Source of the DNA: Herbidospora cretacea
GTDB taxonomy: Bacteria; Actinomycetota; Actinomycetes; Streptosporangiales; Streptosporangiaceae
Reading direction: 5' to 3'
Assembly (NCBI RefSeq): GCF_001570605.1
Contig: NZ_BBXG01000011.1
Span: 159,106-223,105, forward strand
Length of the DNA stretch: 64,000 nt
Of this stretch, positions 1 through 10,159 are shown one piece after another. The translations under genes and the position numbers were made by a program. The notes beneath the pieces were generated by a model that worked only from the letters and a program-made list of their open reading frames with translations, was not told where the DNA came from and did not search any database. Positions within the stretch are counted from its first letter, which is position 1; each line of letters begins with the position of its first letter.

Positions 1-2
1 AC

Positions 3-95
3 GCGATCCGCGCGGTCGTCCTGGCCGACCCCGGCATCCGCACCATCCTCGACCTGCCGATGGTGACCGGCCGGGGCACCGCCCGGCTGGCCTAA
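3..95 (+). CDS. C-terminal end of an unidentified protein (5' partial)
   Basis: The window opens inside an open frame that reads thirty codons, ending in RGTARLA and a TAA stop. The fragment is too short to assign a family. Its stop overlaps the stop of the convergent FMN reductase gene in the tetranucleotide CTAA at 92-95, the compact convergent layout also seen twice further right. Codon use (G/C in third positions) agrees with a real gene. I do not recognise the product. Confidence 0.5.
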   Translation, partial: AIRAVVLADPGIRTILDLPMVTGRGTARLA

Positions 96-583
96 CCCCG
101 CGCCGGGAGCTGGGCCGAGACCTGCTCGGCCCACGGCTTCAACACCGCGTCGAGCTCCGCGATTTGGCTCTCCAGCACCGCCAGGCCCGGCGTCGGCACG
201 ATCGCGCCCAGCTCGACCAGGAGCGGCCGGAAGTGGGTCTCCACCGCCAGGGCGTGCTGGGCGCCGCCCATCACCAGCAGCGGGATCGCGCGCTTCCCGG
301 CCAGCGCCCGGTGGCCCAGCCGGTCGAGGAAGACCTTGAGGAGCCCGGTGTAGGTCGCCTTGTAGGTCGGGCTCGCCAGCACCAGCACGTCGGCGTTCTT
401 GACCAGGCCGAGCGCGGCCTCGACGGCGGCGACGGGCTCGGCCGCCAGGAGGTGGGGCGCGAGCTCGGCGAGGTCGATCACGTCACCGGCGGAGCCGAGG
501 GCGGCCTCGGCGGCCCGGACGGCCACGGTGAGGGTCCGCGACCCGCTGCGCGGGTTGCCGACCACGGTGACGATGGCGCTCAT
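92..583 (-). CDS. NADPH-dependent FMN reductase (SsuE/MsuE-type flavoprotein)
   Basis: A 163-residue flavodoxin-fold reductase. The N-terminus has the phosphate-binding motif GNPRSGSRT of NAD(P)H:FMN reductases, and a mid-protein ASPTYKATYTGLLKVFLDR segment is the usual family signature around the FMN-contacting loop. Such enzymes supply reduced FMN to two-component monooxygenases, for example in sulfonate use. No monooxygenase gene is visible here, so the partner is unknown. The ATG at 583 overlaps the stop of an upstream 26-codon frame as ATGA, suggesting translational coupling. The length is normal for the family. The exact electron acceptor is inferred from the family only. Confidence 0.85.
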   Translation of the reverse strand: MSAIVTVVGNPRSGSRTLTVAVRAAEAALGSAGDVIDLAELAPHLLAAEPVAAVEAALGLVKNADVLVLASPTYKATYTGLLKVFLDRLGHRALAGKRAIPLLVMGGAQHALAVETHFRPLLVELGAIVPTPGLAVLESQIAELDAVLKPWAEQVSAQLPARG

Positions 584-660
584 TCAACGTCCTCGTACTC
601 TTCGGCCTCGTCATCGGGCAGGTCGTACCAGAAGACGTCGCCGGGATATTCCAGGCTCAT
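580..660 (-). CDS. Possible 26-residue acidic micro-protein coupled to the FMN reductase
   Basis: The minus strand reads ATG at 660-658, then 26 codons (MSLEYPGDVFWYDLPDDE and a further acidic tail) to a TGA that overlaps the ATG of the FMN reductase as ATGA. A TACATT hexamer lies about seven bases before the ATG, which would give a leaderless transcript. Acidic residues dominate the C-terminal half. The coupling and placement argue for translation, but no family is recognised and the frame is too short for codon statistics. It could simply be a translated leader. Confidence 0.4.
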   Translation of the reverse strand: MSLEYPGDVFWYDLPDDEAEEYEDVE

Positions 661-683
661 AGAGGGAATGTAGCACTAAATCC

Positions 684-1715
684 CTATCTGTAATATAGGT
701 TTTCTGACGTGCGCAGCCGGTCGTGCGACACCAGGTGGACCAGGTGGGCCAGAGTCTCGTTGTTGGCGGCCCGGAGCTGGAAGCCCTGGATCGACTCCCA
801 GGGCCGCGACCAGGTCAGCCGCTGCGCGATCTCCCAGCAGGTCAGGCCGGGTTCCCCGGCCACCACCCGCTCGATCTCGGCGAGACGCTCGACGTGGTGG
901 CCGATCACGTGGTCGACGCGGCCGAGCAGGTCGGGGAAGCGGTATTCGTGGGCGGGCAGCACCTCCTCGACGTCGAGGCGGCCCACCTTGCGCAGGGCGT
1001 CGAGGTAGTCGCCCAGCGGGTCGGGCGGCGACTGCGTGTGGAAGGCCACCATCGGGGTGATCTTCGCCAGCACGTGGTCGCCGGAGAAGAGCAGCTTCTC
1101 GCTGACGAAGCAGAGGTGGCCGGGCGAGTGGCCGGGGGTCCAGACGGCGGTCAGGTCCCAGCCGGGCAGGTCGAGGCGGTCGCCGTCCTCGATGAGCCGG
1201 TCGGGGGCGCCCGCCGAGACGAACCCGCGGATCCCCAGGGAGGCGCCGGCCAGTTCGCGGGCCCTGCCCTCGGGGACGCCGCAGCGCAGCAGCAGCCGGC
1301 GTTCCCGGTCGGCCAGGTCGGCGGGCATCTCGTAGCGGTCGCGCAGCAGCCGGGCGTCGGCCGGGTGCAGGCCGATCCAGGCGCCGGAGTCCTCCCTGAC
1401 CCGGCCGGCCAGGCCGTAGTGGTCGGGGTGCATGTGGGTGACCAGGACCGCCTGGACGTCGGTGATCGCGTAGCCCGCCGTCTTCAGGCCGGTCGTCAGG
1501 GCCGTGTACGCCTCCTCGGTGTCCCAGCCCGCGTCGATCAGCGCCACGCCGCCGGGCAGTTCGAGGGCGTAGACCAGCACGTACCGGAGAGGGGTGTTCG
1601 GCAGCGGCACCGGGATCGACCAGAGGCCGGGGCGGACGCGCTCGACCTCGGGGATGCGGCCGGCCTGCCAGGCGGCGTGCTGGACCGGGCTGGCCGGTTC
1701 GGTGGGTCTTCTCAC
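684..1715 (-). CDS. MBL-fold metallo-hydrolase
   Basis: A metallo-beta-lactamase-fold hydrolase with the zinc ligands in THMHPDHYG, a later histidine in TPGHSPGHLCF and the aspartate of FSGDHVL. A C-terminal extension of about 90 residues (from HVIGHHVERL on) resembles the winged-helix tail of glyoxalase-II/RNase-Z-like hydrolases such as the LACTB2 group. The substrate is unknown. The frame is open further upstream (ATG at 1745 or 1769, first start at 1805). I prefer the GTG at 1715 because family homology begins close to it and TAGAAT at about 1751 looks like a -10. It is divergent from the cellulase gene, with the CebR-type operator between them. Confidence 0.8.
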   Translation of the reverse strand: MRRPTEPASPVQHAAWQAGRIPEVERVRPGLWSIPVPLPNTPLRYVLVYALELPGGVALIDAGWDTEEAYTALTTGLKTAGYAITDVQAVLVTHMHPDHYGLAGRVREDSGAWIGLHPADARLLRDRYEMPADLADRERRLLLRCGVPEGRARELAGASLGIRGFVSAGAPDRLIEDGDRLDLPGWDLTAVWTPGHSPGHLCFVSEKLLFSGDHVLAKITPMVAFHTQSPPDPLGDYLDALRKVGRLDVEEVLPAHEYRFPDLLGRVDHVIGHHVERLAEIERVVAGEPGLTCWEIAQRLTWSRPWESIQGFQLRAANNETLAHLVHLVSHDRLRTSENLYYR

Positions 1716-1868
1716 GGGGTCGATTGTGTCCGACCCACCGAACATAATTCTAGTCTGTGTAAGTTTCATCGGACATACCGGACGCGCACCAGGTCGGCCC
1801 AGCACCCCCGACCTGCGGTTCTTGACCCTCGGCGAAACCCGTTGGAAACATCAGGTGCACCTGAGCCA

Positions 1869-1882
1869 TGGGAGCGCTCCCA
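1869..1882. promoter_or_regulatory. CebR-type cellulose-response operator
   Basis: A perfect 14-bp palindrome, TGGGAGCGCTCCCA, lies about 20 bp before the cellulase start. This is the known operator of CebR, the LacI-family repressor of cellulase and cellobiose genes in Streptomyces and Thermobifida, which is released by cello-oligosaccharides. The site lies in the expected place to block transcription of the downstream cellulase. No cebR gene is in the window. Confidence 0.85.
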
Positions 1883-1901
1883 TACCTGACCGAGGTGCAT
1901 C

Positions 1902-4433
1902 TTGACGCGACGTCTCACCGCCGTACTCACGGCGGCGGCGCTGGTCCTGTTACCAGTGACCACCGCCTATGCCGACGAAGGCCCGGAACAGATCCCCAAC
2001 GGGACGTTCGAGACCTCCACCGCGCCGTGGTGGAACACGGGCAACGTCACCGTCGAGCTGGAGGACGGCCGCCTGTGCGCCGACATCCCCGGCTCGACCA
2101 CCAACCCCTGGGACGCCATCATCGGCCTCGACGGCATCCCGCTGGTCGCCGGTGAGACCTACGCCTACCGCTTCTTCGCCTCGGCGACGCCCTCGCGGGT
2201 GGGCCGGGCGCTCATCCAGCTCCCGGTCGACCCGTGGACGACGTTCTTCGCGGCCAACCCCGAGATGAGCGTGTCGGGCAACTCCTACGAGTTCACCTTC
2301 ACCCCGGCCACCAGCCTGCCCAACGCCCAGATCGCCTTCCAGCTCGGCGGCAGCGCGACCCCGTGGCGCTTCTGCCTCGACGACGTGTCGCTGCGCGGCG
2401 GCGCCGAACCCGAGGTCTACGAGCCCGACACCGGCCCCCGCGTGCGGGTGAACCAGGTGGCCTACCTCCCCAAGGGCCCGAAGAACGCGACCGTCGTGAC
2501 CGACGCCACCGACGCGGTGGGCTGGCAGCTCAAGAACGCGGGCGGCTCGGTCGTCGCGAGCGGCGACACCACCCCGAAGGGCGTCGACGCCAGCTCCGGC
2601 CAGAACGTGCACAGCATCGACTTCGGCTCCTACGTCACCCCCGGCGAGGGCTACACCCTGACCGCCGACGGCGAGACCAGCCGGCCCTTCGACATCGCGT
2701 CGAGCGCCTACGCCCAGCTCAAGCTGGACGCGCTGAAGTTCTACTACACCCAGCGCAGCGGCATCGCGATCGACGACGCGCTGCGTCCCGGCTACGGCCG
2801 CCCCGCCGGCCACATCGGCGTCGCCCCCAACCAGGGCGACACCAGCGTCCCCTGCCAGCCGGGCGTCTGCGACTACTCCCTCGACGTCTCGGGCGGCTGG
2901 TACGACGCCGGCGACCACGGCAAGTACGTCGTCAACGGCGGCATCTCCGTCTGGCAGCTCATGAGCGAGTTCGAGCGGACCAAGAACGCCGCGACCGCCA
3001 AGCCCATCGGCTCGCTGGCCATCCCGGAGAGCGGCGACCCCGTCCCGGACATCCTCGACGAGGCCCGCTGGGAGCAGGAGTTCCTGCTCAAGATGCAGCG
3101 TCCCGACGGCATGGCGCACCACAAGATCCACGACCAGAACTGGACCGGCCTGCCGCTGCTCCCCCACCTCGACCCGCAGCCGCGTGAGCTCCACCCGGTC
3201 TCGACCGCGGCGACCCTGAACCTGGCCGCCACCGCCGCCCAGGCCGCCCGCCTGTTCGCGCCCTACGACGCGGCCTTCGCGGCCAAGAACCTGGCCGCCG
3301 CCCGCAAGGCCTGGACGGCCGCCAAGGCCAACCCGGCGATCTACGCCTCCGCCAACGACGGCGTGGGCGGCGGCGCCTACAACGACGACAACGTGGCCGA
3401 CGAGTTCTACTGGGCCGCCGCCGAGCTCTACATCACCACCGGCGAGGCGGTCTTCCGCGACGCCGTGGTGAACTCGCCGCTGCACACCTCGGACGTGTGG
3501 CGCGAGCGCGGCTTCGACTGGGCCTCGACCGCCCAGCTCGGCCGCCTCGACCTGGCCACGGTGCCCAACAACCTGCCCGGCCGGGCCGAGGTCCGCGCGT
3601 CGGTCCTGGCGGGCGCGGACAAGTACCTCGCCACGGTCGACGCCCACCCGTACGGCCTGGCCTACAACCCGCCCGACTTCGACTGGGGTTCCAACAACCT
3701 GGTGCTCAACAACATGGTCGTGATGGCGGCGGCGTACGACATCTCCGGCCAGAAGAAGTACCTGGACGGCGTCCTGGAGGGCATCGACTACATCCTCGGC
3801 CGCAACGCCCTGAACATCTCCTACGTGACGGGCTACGGCGAGGTCAGCTCCGAGAACCAGCACTCCCGCTGGTACGCCAACCAGCTCAACCCCGACCTGC
3901 CCAACCCGCCCAGGGGCACCCTGGCGGGCGGCCCGAACTCGGCCATCCAGGACCCGATCGCGCAGACCAACCTCCAGGGTTGCAAGCCGCAGTTCTGCTA
4001 CATCGACCACATCGAGTCGTGGTCGACCAACGAGCTGACGATCAACTGGAACTCCCCGCTCTCGTGGATCTCGGCCTTCATCGCCGACCAGGGCGACGGC
4101 TCGGTGACCGCGCCCGGCGCGTGTGACGTGACCTACCAGATCCACGGCACGTGGCCGACCGGCTTCTCCACCCAGGTGACGATCAAGAACACCGGGACCA
4201 CGGCCATCGACGGCTGGGACCTGAAGTGGTCGTTCCTGGGCGGGCAGAAGCTCGACCACGGCTGGAACGCCGACTACTCGCAGTCGGGCGCGACCCTGAC
4301 CGCGAAGAACCTGTCCCACAACAAGAAGATCCACCCCGGCTCGTCGATCACCTTCGGCTTCAACGGGATCGGCGCCCCCGGCGCCAACCCGGTGCCGGAC
4401 CTGTTCCTGCTGAACGGGAAGGCCTGCGCTTAA
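1902..4433 (+). CDS. Secreted GH9 endo-type cellulase with CBM4/9-like and CBM2 modules
   Basis: An 843-residue exported glycoside hydrolase. In order: a signal peptide (about 1-25), a CBM4/9-like beta-sandwich (about 28-165), a CelD-type Ig-like domain (about 178-265, [10 protein letters not shown]), a GH9 catalytic domain (about 270-730) and a C-terminal CBM2 (about 740-843, starting [15 protein letters not shown]). The catalytic base motif [13 protein letters not shown] and the acid in [13 protein letters not shown] fit the two GH9 signatures. It cleaves beta-1,4-glucan outside the cell by inversion. The start is TTG at 1902, preceded by GAGGTG. Expression is probably repressed through the CebR palindrome just upstream. 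A strong terminator follows. Confidence 0.95.
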   Translation: MTRRLTAVLTAAALVLLPVTTAYADEGPEQIPNGTFETSTAPWWNTGNVTVELEDGRLCADIPGSTTNPWDAIIGLDGIPLVAGETYAYRFFASATPSRVGRALIQLPVDPWTTFFAANPEMSVSGNSYEFTFTPATSLPNAQIAFQLGGSATPWRFCLDDVSLRGGAEPEVYEPDTGPRVRVNQVAYLPKGPKNATVVTDATDAVGWQLKNAGGSVVASGDTTPKGVDASSGQNVHSIDFGSYVTPGEGYTLTADGETSRPFDIASSAYAQLKLDALKFYYTQRSGIAIDDALRPGYGRPAGHIGVAPNQGDTSVPCQPGVCDYSLDVSGGWYDAGDHGKYVVNGGISVWQLMSEFERTKNAATAKPIGSLAIPESGDPVPDILDEARWEQEFLLKMQRPDGMAHHKIHDQNWTGLPLLPHLDPQPRELHPVSTAATLNLAATAAQAARLFAPYDAAFAAKNLAAARKAWTAAKANPAIYASANDGVGGGAYNDDNVADEFYWAAAELYITTGEAVFRDAVVNSPLHTSDVWRERGFDWASTAQLGRLDLATVPNNLPGRAEVRASVLAGADKYLATVDAHPYGLAYNPPDFDWGSNNLVLNNMVVMAAAYDISGQKKYLDGVLEGIDYILGRNALNISYVTGYGEVSSENQHSRWYANQLNPDLPNPPRGTLAGGPNSAIQDPIAQTNLQGCKPQFCYIDHIESWSTNELTINWNSPLSWISAFIADQGDGSVTAPGACDVTYQIHGTWPTGFSTQVTIKNTGTTAIDGWDLKWSFLGGQKLDHGWNADYSQSGATLTAKNLSHNKKIHPGSSITFGFNGIGAPGANPVPDLFLLNGKACA

Positions 4434-4445
4434 AGGCAGGTCAGG

Positions 4446-4485
4446 TATGGGCCCGCGCCTCCTCGGGGGGAGTCGCGGGCCCATA
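4446..4485. terminator. Terminator after the cellulase gene
   Basis: A 12-bp perfect inverted repeat (TATGGGCCCGCG with CGCGGGCCCATA) with a 16-base loop, followed by ATCTTTCCC. It ends only nine bases before the GTG of the next gene, so that gene probably initiates within or close to this hairpin. Confidence 0.7.
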
Positions 4486-4494
4486 ATCTTTCCC

Positions 4495-5136
4495 GTGCTC
4501 AACGACATCCACATCGACGACGCGGTCCGCGCGCTCCGGCCCGACTTCGCCGCCCTCCTCATCGAGGCCACCGGCTTCGTCAACGGCCCCTCCGACGACC
4601 GGTCGAGGAAGTGGCTGGCCAAGGCGGCCGAGCGGGCCGCGCCGCTCGACGACAAGAAGATCGAGTCCTGGCGCGACGCCTACCGCGCGTTCGGCGCCAA
4701 GCCCTCCCGCACCCGCCCGTCGGTCGACGCCCTGATCCGCCGGATGCCGCTGCCCGAGATCAACCTGGTCGTCGACGCCTACAACTCCGTGTCGGTGCGC
4801 CACACGCTCCCCATCGGCGGCGAGGACCTGCGCCGCTACGAGGGCCCGGCCCGGCTGGTCCGCGCCGCCGGCGACGAGAAGTCCGACGAGGCGCTGGGCG
4901 AGCCCGAGGAGGGCGAGGTGATCTGGCGCGACGACGCGGGGGTGACCTGCCGGCGGTGGAACTGGCGTCAGGGCGTCCGCACCCGCATCACCGAGGAAAC
5001 GGTCGACGCGATTTTCATCCTCGAACGACTGGCCCCCATGACCATGGCGGAACTGGCCACAGCAGGCGAGGAACTGGTCACGTTGCTGCACTTGATCAGC
5101 CCTGATGTCCGAACTTCAAGTCGCACAATCAGCTAG
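4495..5136 (+). CDS. B3/B4 domain-containing protein (PheT editing-domain relative)
   Basis: A 213-residue protein related to the free-standing B3/B4 domains of phenylalanyl-tRNA synthetase beta chains (COG3382), which can hydrolyse mischarged tRNA. The family-like core is SVDALIRRMPLPEINLVVDAYN, followed by a conserved LPIGGEDL and the late VTCRRWNWRQG. The GTG at 4495 gives the family N-terminus; earlier in-frame starts fall inside the terminator hairpin. The editing role is known for relatives, not shown here. It is a single gene facing the Kgd promoter region. Confidence 0.75.
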   Translation: MLNDIHIDDAVRALRPDFAALLIEATGFVNGPSDDRSRKWLAKAAERAAPLDDKKIESWRDAYRAFGAKPSRTRPSVDALIRRMPLPEINLVVDAYNSVSVRHTLPIGGEDLRRYEGPARLVRAAGDEKSDEALGEPEEGEVIWRDDAGVTCRRWNWRQGVRTRITEETVDAIFILERLAPMTMAELATAGEELVTLLHLISPDVRTSSRTIS

Positions 5137-5164
5137 AATTACGACCAATATGACGAAAAGGGGA

Positions 5165-5188
5165 CCTCGCCCTGACCAGCCGGCGAGG
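5165..5188. terminator. Weak hairpin between B3/B4 gene and kgd
   Basis: CCTCGCC and GGCGAGG form a 7-bp stem with a 10-base loop and no clear T-run. It may end the upstream transcript or sit in the kgd leader. The rest of the 219-bp gap shows no other feature I can support. Confidence 0.35.
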
Positions 5189-5355
5189 GTGCCTCTACCA
5201 TCCTGGGGGGCTACCCGTGCGTGACCAGTTCGGACAGTCCTGGGAGCATAAGCGGGAACCACGCGCCGGACGGCACTCGTCACCTGGCTGGACGAGTAGC
5301 CTTGGACAGGTTCCTTTACATCACCGCCGATCTGCGGAAGAGGGCGATTTCCGCC

Positions 5356-8300
5356 GTGTCGTCTGAGTCGTCGCGGACAAACCCGCTGGCAAGCTTTGGA
5401 CAGAACGAATGGCTTGTCGACGAGCTGTACCAAAAGTACCTTCAGGACCCCGAGTCGGTTGACAAGGCCTGGTGGCACTTCTTCGCGGATTACAACGGGC
5501 AGGGCAAGGTAGCCCCGCCGGGTGACGCGACGCAGGCCGCCCCACCCGCTTCCGCACCCGCAGCCCCCCCGCAGCCGAAGGCCGAGCCCGTCAAGGCCCC
5601 GGCCCCGGCCAAGGCGCCGGAGAAGCCGGCCGCGAAGCCCGCCGCCAAGGCCGAGGCGCCCAAGGCGCCCGCCGGCGCGGTCGAGGAGAAGCTGCGCGGC
5701 GCCGCCGCCCGCACCGCCCTCAACATGGAGGCGTCGCTGGCGGTCCCGACCGCGACCAGCGTGCGGGCCGTCCCGGCCAAGCTGCTGATCGACAACCGGA
5801 TCGTGATCAACAACCACCTGTCCCGTGGGCGCGGTGGCAAGATCTCCTTCACCCACCTGATCGGCTACGCCATCGTGCGGGCCCTTGAGGCCATGCCCGA
5901 GATGAACCACGCCTACGGCGAGGTCGACGGCAAGCCGACCCTCATCCGGCCCGAACACGTCGGGCTGGGCCTGGCGATCGACGTCCAGAAGAGCGACGGA
6001 ACGCGCCAACTGCTGGTGCCGTCGATCAAGGCCGCCGAGTCGATGGACTTCCAGCGGTTCTGGACGGCCTACGAGGAGATCGTCCGCAAGGCGCGCTCCG
6101 GCAAGCTCGGCGTCGAGGACTTCCAGGGCACCTCGATCTCGCTGACCAACCCCGGCACCATCGGCACGGTCCACTCGGTGCCGCGCCTGATGCCCGGTCA
6201 GGGCACGATCATCGGCGTCGGCGCGATGGAATACCCGGCCGAATACCAGGGCGCCTCCGCGGAGACCCTGTCCCGGCTGGCCATCAGCAAGGTCATGACG
6301 ATCACCAGCACCTACGACCACCGCATCATCCAGGGTGCGCAGTCGGGTGACTTCCTGCGGCGCATCCACCAGCTCCTGCTGGGCGCCGACAACTTCTACG
6401 ACGACATCTTCGAGTCGCTGCGGATCCCCTACGAGCCGGTCCGCTGGACCGTCGACGTGTCGGCCTCCCACGACAACGACGTCGCCAAGTCGGCCCGGGT
6501 CATCGAGCTGATCCACGCCTACCGCGTGCGCGGCCACCTGATGGCCGACACCGACCCGCTGGAATACCGCCAGCGCAAGCACCCCGACCTCGACATCACC
6601 AAGCACGGCCTCACCCTGTGGGACCTGGAGCGCGAGTTCCCGACCGGTGGTTTCGGCGGCCGGGCGCTGATGACGCTGCGCGAGGTCCTCGGTGTGCTGC
6701 GCGACTCCTACTGCCGCACCGTCGGCATCGAGTACATGCACATCCAGAACCCCGAGGAGCGGGCCTGGATCCAGGCGCGGGTCGAGAAGCCCCACGCCAA
6801 GCCCGACCGCGACGAGCAGCTCCACGTCCTGTCGCGGCTCAACACCGCCGAGGCGTTCGAGACCTTCCTGCAGACGAAGTACGTCGGCCAGAAGCGCTTC
6901 TCGCTGGAGGGCGGCGAGTCGCTGATCCCGCTGCTCGACTCGGTGATCGCGTCGGCCGCCGACGAGTCGCTCGACGAGGTCGTCATCGGCATGGCCCACC
7001 GCGGCCGTCTCAACGTGCTGGCCAACATCGTCGGCAAGTCCTACGCCCAGGTGTTCGGCGAGTTCGAGGGCAACCTCGACCCGCGCAGCGCCCACGGCTC
7101 GGGCGACGTGAAATACCACCTGGGCGCCAACGGCGACTTCGTGTCGGCGGCGGGCAACCGGATCAAGGCGTCCGTGGTCGCCAACCCCTCCCACCTGGAG
7201 GCGGTCGACCCCGTCCTCGAAGGCGTCGTGCGCGCCAAGCAGGACCTGCTGGAGATGGGCCCCGAGGGCTTCACCGTCCTGCCGGTGCTGATCCACGGCG
7301 ACGCGGCCTTCGCGGGCCAGGGCGTGGTGGCCGAGACGCTGCACCTGTCGCAGCTGCGCGGCTACCGCACCGGCGGCACCGTCCACATCGTGGTCAACAA
7401 CCAGGTCGGCTTCACCACCAGCCCGGAGGCCTCGCGTTCGTCGGTCTACGCCACCGACGTCGCCCGGATGATCCAGGCGCCGATCTTCCACGTGAACGGC
7501 GACGACCCCGAGGCCGTCGTCCGGGTCGGCCGGCTGGCCTACGAATACCGCCAGGCGTTCCGCAAGGACGTCGTGATCGACATGATCTGCTACCGGCGCC
7601 GCGGCCACAACGAGGCCGACAACCCGAGCTTCACCCAGCCGCTCATGTACGACCTGATCGACGCCAAGCGCTCCACCCGCAAGCTCTACACCGAGGCCCT
7701 GATCGGCCGCGGCGACATCACGGTCGAAGAGGCCGAGCAGGCGCTGCGCGACTACCAGGAGCAGCTGGAGCGGGCCTTCACCGAGACCCGCGAGGCCGCC
7801 AAGAAGCCGCTTGAGGAGGGCGCGGTCGTCAAGCCGCCCACCGACGAGCTGGTCGAGTGGAGCCACGACGACACCAAGACGGCCATCTCCGAGGAGACCG
7901 TCAAGCGGGTCATCGACACGCAGCTCACGCTGCCCGAGGGCTTCACCGTCCACCCGAGGCTCAACCCGGTGCTCCAGCGGCGCGGCGCGATGGTCGAGGA
8001 GGACGCGATCGACTGGGCGACCGGCGAGACGCTGGCGTTCGGTTCGCTCCTGCTCGACGGCCACCCCGTCCGCCTGGCGGGCCAGGACTCGCGGCGCGGC
8101 ACGTTCGGTCAGCGCCACGCCGTGCTGGTCGACCGGGTCACCGGCGAAGACCACACCCCGCTGAAGACGTTCAACGAGGGCGTCACGAAGTTCTACGTCT
8201 ACGACTCGCTGCTGAGCGAGTTCGCGGCGCTGGGCTTCGAATACGGCTACAGCGTGGTCCGGCCCGAGGCGCTGGTCCTCTGGGAGGCCCAGTTCGGCGA

Positions 8301-9036
8301 CTTCGTCAACGGCGCCCAGTCGATCATCGACGAGTTCATCTCGTCCGGTGAGCAGAAGTGGGGTCAGCGTTCGTCGGTCGTGCTGCTGCTGCCGCACGGC
8401 TACGAGGGCCAGGGTCCCGACCACTCCTCGGCCCGCATCGAGCGGTTCCTGCAGGTGTGCGCGGTCGACAACATGACCGTGGCCCAGCCGACGACCCCGG
8501 CGAACTACTTCCACCTGCTGCGCTGGCAGGCGCTGTCCGACCGGCGCAAGCCGCTGGTGGTCTTCACGCCCAAGTCGCTGCTGCGCCACAAGGCGGCGGC
8601 GTCGGCGACGGCCGAGTTCACCTCGGGCACCTTCCAGCCGGTCATCGGTGACACCACCGTCGACCCGGCGGGCGTCCGGAAGGTCGTCCTGTGCTCCGGC
8701 AAGATCTACTACGATCTGGCCGCCGCGCGCGACAAGGGCGGCCACACCGACACGGCGATCGTCCGGATGGAGCGGCTCTTCCCGTTCCCCGAGCAGCCGC
8801 TGAAGGCCGAGCTGGCCCGCTACGGCGACGGCGTCGACCTCATCTGGGCTCAGGACGAACCCGTCAACATGGGTCCGTGGCCGTTCCTGGCGCTGAAGCT
8901 GACCGAACGCCCCGAGGTGCTCAACGGCCGGCGGCTGCGCCGGGTCTCGCGTCCGGCGAACTCCTCGCCGGCGGCGGGCTCCCACAGCACCCACGACAAC
9001 GAGCTCCACACCATCGTCACCGAGATCTTCGGCTAG
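5356..9036 (+). CDS. kgd: Multifunctional 2-oxoglutarate decarboxylase/dehydrogenase E1-E2 (Kgd)
   Basis: A 1226-residue fusion typical of Actinobacteria. An N-terminal flexible segment ([20 protein letters not shown], then Ala/Pro-rich linker) leads to an E2-type succinyltransferase core without a lipoyl domain (about residues 120-330, with [15 protein letters not shown] as active-site motif). After it comes a ThDP-dependent E1 dehydrogenase (about 380-1220) with [10 protein letters not shown] and the C-terminal [11 protein letters not shown]. It converts 2-oxoglutarate toward succinyl-CoA or succinate semialdehyde in the TCA cycle. The frame is open from 5221, but the GTG at 5356 is preceded by GAAGAGGGCG and matches the family N-terminus, so I chose it. 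Its known GarA partner is not in the window. Confidence 0.95.
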   Translation: MSSESSRTNPLASFGQNEWLVDELYQKYLQDPESVDKAWWHFFADYNGQGKVAPPGDATQAAPPASAPAAPPQPKAEPVKAPAPAKAPEKPAAKPAAKAEAPKAPAGAVEEKLRGAAARTALNMEASLAVPTATSVRAVPAKLLIDNRIVINNHLSRGRGGKISFTHLIGYAIVRALEAMPEMNHAYGEVDGKPTLIRPEHVGLGLAIDVQKSDGTRQLLVPSIKAAESMDFQRFWTAYEEIVRKARSGKLGVEDFQGTSISLTNPGTIGTVHSVPRLMPGQGTIIGVGAMEYPAEYQGASAETLSRLAISKVMTITSTYDHRIIQGAQSGDFLRRIHQLLLGADNFYDDIFESLRIPYEPVRWTVDVSASHDNDVAKSARVIELIHAYRVRGHLMADTDPLEYRQRKHPDLDITKHGLTLWDLEREFPTGGFGGRALMTLREVLGVLRDSYCRTVGIEYMHIQNPEERAWIQARVEKPHAKPDRDEQLHVLSRLNTAEAFETFLQTKYVGQKRFSLEGGESLIPLLDSVIASAADESLDEVVIGMAHRGRLNVLANIVGKSYAQVFGEFEGNLDPRSAHGSGDVKYHLGANGDFVSAAGNRIKASVVANPSHLEAVDPVLEGVVRAKQDLLEMGPEGFTVLPVLIHGDAAFAGQGVVAETLHLSQLRGYRTGGTVHIVVNNQVGFTTSPEASRSSVYATDVARMIQAPIFHVNGDDPEAVVRVGRLAYEYRQAFRKDVVIDMICYRRRGHNEADNPSFTQPLMYDLIDAKRSTRKLYTEALIGRGDITVEEAEQALRDYQEQLERAFTETREAAKKPLEEGAVVKPPTDELVEWSHDDTKTAISEETVKRVIDTQLTLPEGFTVHPRLNPVLQRRGAMVEEDAIDWATGETLAFGSLLLDGHPVRLAGQDSRRGTFGQRHAVLVDRVTGEDHTPLKTFNEGVTKFYVYDSLLSEFAALGFEYGYSVVRPEALVLWEAQFGDFVNGAQSIIDEFISSGEQKWGQRSSVVLLLPHGYEGQGPDHSSARIERFLQVCAVDNMTVAQPTTPANYFHLLRWQALSDRRKPLVVFTPKSLLRHKAAASATAEFTSGTFQPVIGDTTVDPAGVRKVVLCSGKIYYDLAAARDKGGHTDTAIVRMERLFPFPEQPLKAELARYGDGVDLIWAQDEPVNMGPWPFLALKLTERPEVLNGRRLRRVSRPANSSPAAGSHSTHDNELHTIVTEIFG

Positions 9037-9052
9037 ACACCGTCACACCCAG

Positions 9053-9083
9053 CGGGAGGCCCTCCGGTGCGGGGGGCCTCCCG
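9053..9083. terminator. Terminator after kgd
   Basis: CGGGAGGCC and GGCCTCCCG pair around a 13-base loop, followed by TCGTTTC. It lies 16 bases past the kgd stop and before the small DUF6104-like gene. Confidence 0.65.
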
Positions 9084-9102
9084 TCGTTTCCGGGAGCAGA
9101 TC

Positions 9103-9279
9103 ATGTACTTCACCGACAGAGGCATCGAGGAGCTCGTCGAGCGCAGGGGCGAGGAGGAGGTCCAGATCGTCTGGCTGGCCGAGCGCCTGCGCGAGTTCGT
9201 CGACCTCAACCCCGACTTCGAGACCCCGGTCGAGCGGCTGGCCACGTGGCTGGCCCGGCTCGACGACGATGACGACTGA
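9103..9279 (+). CDS. Small acidic-tailed protein (DUF6104-like)
   Basis: A 58-residue protein starting MYFTDRGIEELVERRGEEEV and ending in five aspartates. It resembles a short actinobacterial family (DUF6104) often found just downstream of kgd, with no known function. The body is a single predicted helix-rich unit of alternating charged and hydrophobic residues. GGGAG at about 9091 serves as ribosome binding site for the ATG at 9103. An earlier in-frame start at 9067 would fall in the kgd terminator and is less likely. Confidence 0.7.
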   Translation: MYFTDRGIEELVERRGEEEVQIVWLAERLREFVDLNPDFETPVERLATWLARLDDDDD

Positions 9280-9319
9280 CGGGGCGCAAACGCGATACAT
9301 CTTGACTTTCCGCCAACGC

Positions 9320-9332
9320 GACATATCGTGTC
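9320..9332. promoter_or_regulatory. Candidate PadR operator
   Basis: GACATATCGTGTC is an imperfect palindrome 29 bp before the DUF4097 gene, and a related GCGATACATCTTGAC lies about 30 bp further upstream. PadR repressors commonly bind such AT-rich ATAC/GTAT-type dyads and control their own operon. A PadR gene is the second gene of this unit, so autoregulation is a fair inference. Confidence 0.45.
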
Positions 9333-9361
9333 TTTAGGCACCTCGCGGAAAGGGCGGCGTC

Positions 9362-10159
9362 ATGCCGAAATGGACCATCGACAAACCCGGCCAGCTCACC
9401 TTCGACCCGGTCGACCGCCTGAGCGTGCGCATCGTCGCGGGACACCTGGCCGTGCTGGCCAGTGACGGGCCGCCCAGCCTGGAGGTCAGCGAGATCGGCA
9501 GCGTGCCGCTGACCGTCGACCACGAGGGCGGCCGGCTGACGGTGACCTACGGCGACCTGACGTGGGAGGGCGTGCTCGGCTGGCTGCGTCCGGGGGGTGA
9601 GCGGCGCTGCGTCGTGACCCTGACCGTGCCGAAGACGTGCCGGGTGGAGGCCGGGGTGATCTCCGCGGGGGCGGTCGTCGCCGGGTTCGAGTCCCACACC
9701 CGGGTCCGCAGCGTGTCGGGCGGCATCGTGCTCGACGGGGTGAGCGGCGACGTCCACGCCGAGACCGTCTCGGGGTCGGTGGAGAGCCGCGCGCTCTCCG
9801 GCGACCTGGCGTTCACCAGCGTCTCGGGCGAGCTGACCGTCGCGGGCGGTGCGCCCCGGCGGCTGCGCGGCAGCACCGTCAGCGGCTCCATCACCGCCGA
9901 CCTGGCCCTCGGCCCGACCGGCCACGTGACCCTCAACACGGTCTCGGGCCCGATCTGGGTGCGGCTCCCGAGCACCACCGACAGCGACGTGACCTTCCGC
10001 TCGATGTCGGGCAACCTGGAGTCCGCCTTCCCCGGCCTCACCTACAACGGCCACCCCGGCAGCCGGACCCTCAGCGGCCGCCTCGGCGGTGGCATGGCCT
10101 CGCTCAGCGCGACCACGGTCTCGGGCGGCGTGACCCTGCTCAGTAAGGAAACAGAATGA
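9362..10159 (+). CDS. DUF4097 beta-strand-repeat protein
   Basis: A 265-residue protein whose middle and end consist of repeated short strands with the pattern SVSG/TVSG (for example RSVSGGIVLDGVSGDV and TVSGSVESRALSGDL), the hallmark of the DUF4097/adhesin-like right-handed beta-helix family. No signal peptide or membrane segment is visible, so it is probably cytoplasmic. Its stop overlaps the start of the next gene as ATGA, giving an operon with the PadR regulator. Members of this pair are common in actinomycetes and may respond to envelope or drug stress, but no function is established. Confidence 0.8.
   Translation: MPKWTIDKPGQLTFDPVDRLSVRIVAGHLAVLASDGPPSLEVSEIGSVPLTVDHEGGRLTVTYGDLTWEGVLGWLRPGGERRCVVTLTVPKTCRVEAGVISAGAVVAGFESHTRVRSVSGGIVLDGVSGDVHAETVSGSVESRALSGDLAFTSVSGELTVAGGAPRRLRGSTVSGSITADLALGPTGHVTLNTVSGPIWVRLPSTTDSDVTFRSMSGNLESAFPGLTYNGHPGSRTLSGRLGGGMASLSATTVSGGVTLLSKETE

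Noticed and set aside
1950..4655. Very long open frame opposite the cellulase gene
   Set aside because: It is the shadow of high-GC codon bias. The product is a Val/Arg/Gly-rich string with no domain pattern, while the plus strand encodes a complete GH9 enzyme.
5116..9009. 1297-codon open frame antisense to kgd
   Set aside because: Same artefact: third-position GC on the real strand removes stops on the other. No recognisable domains and no ribosome site.
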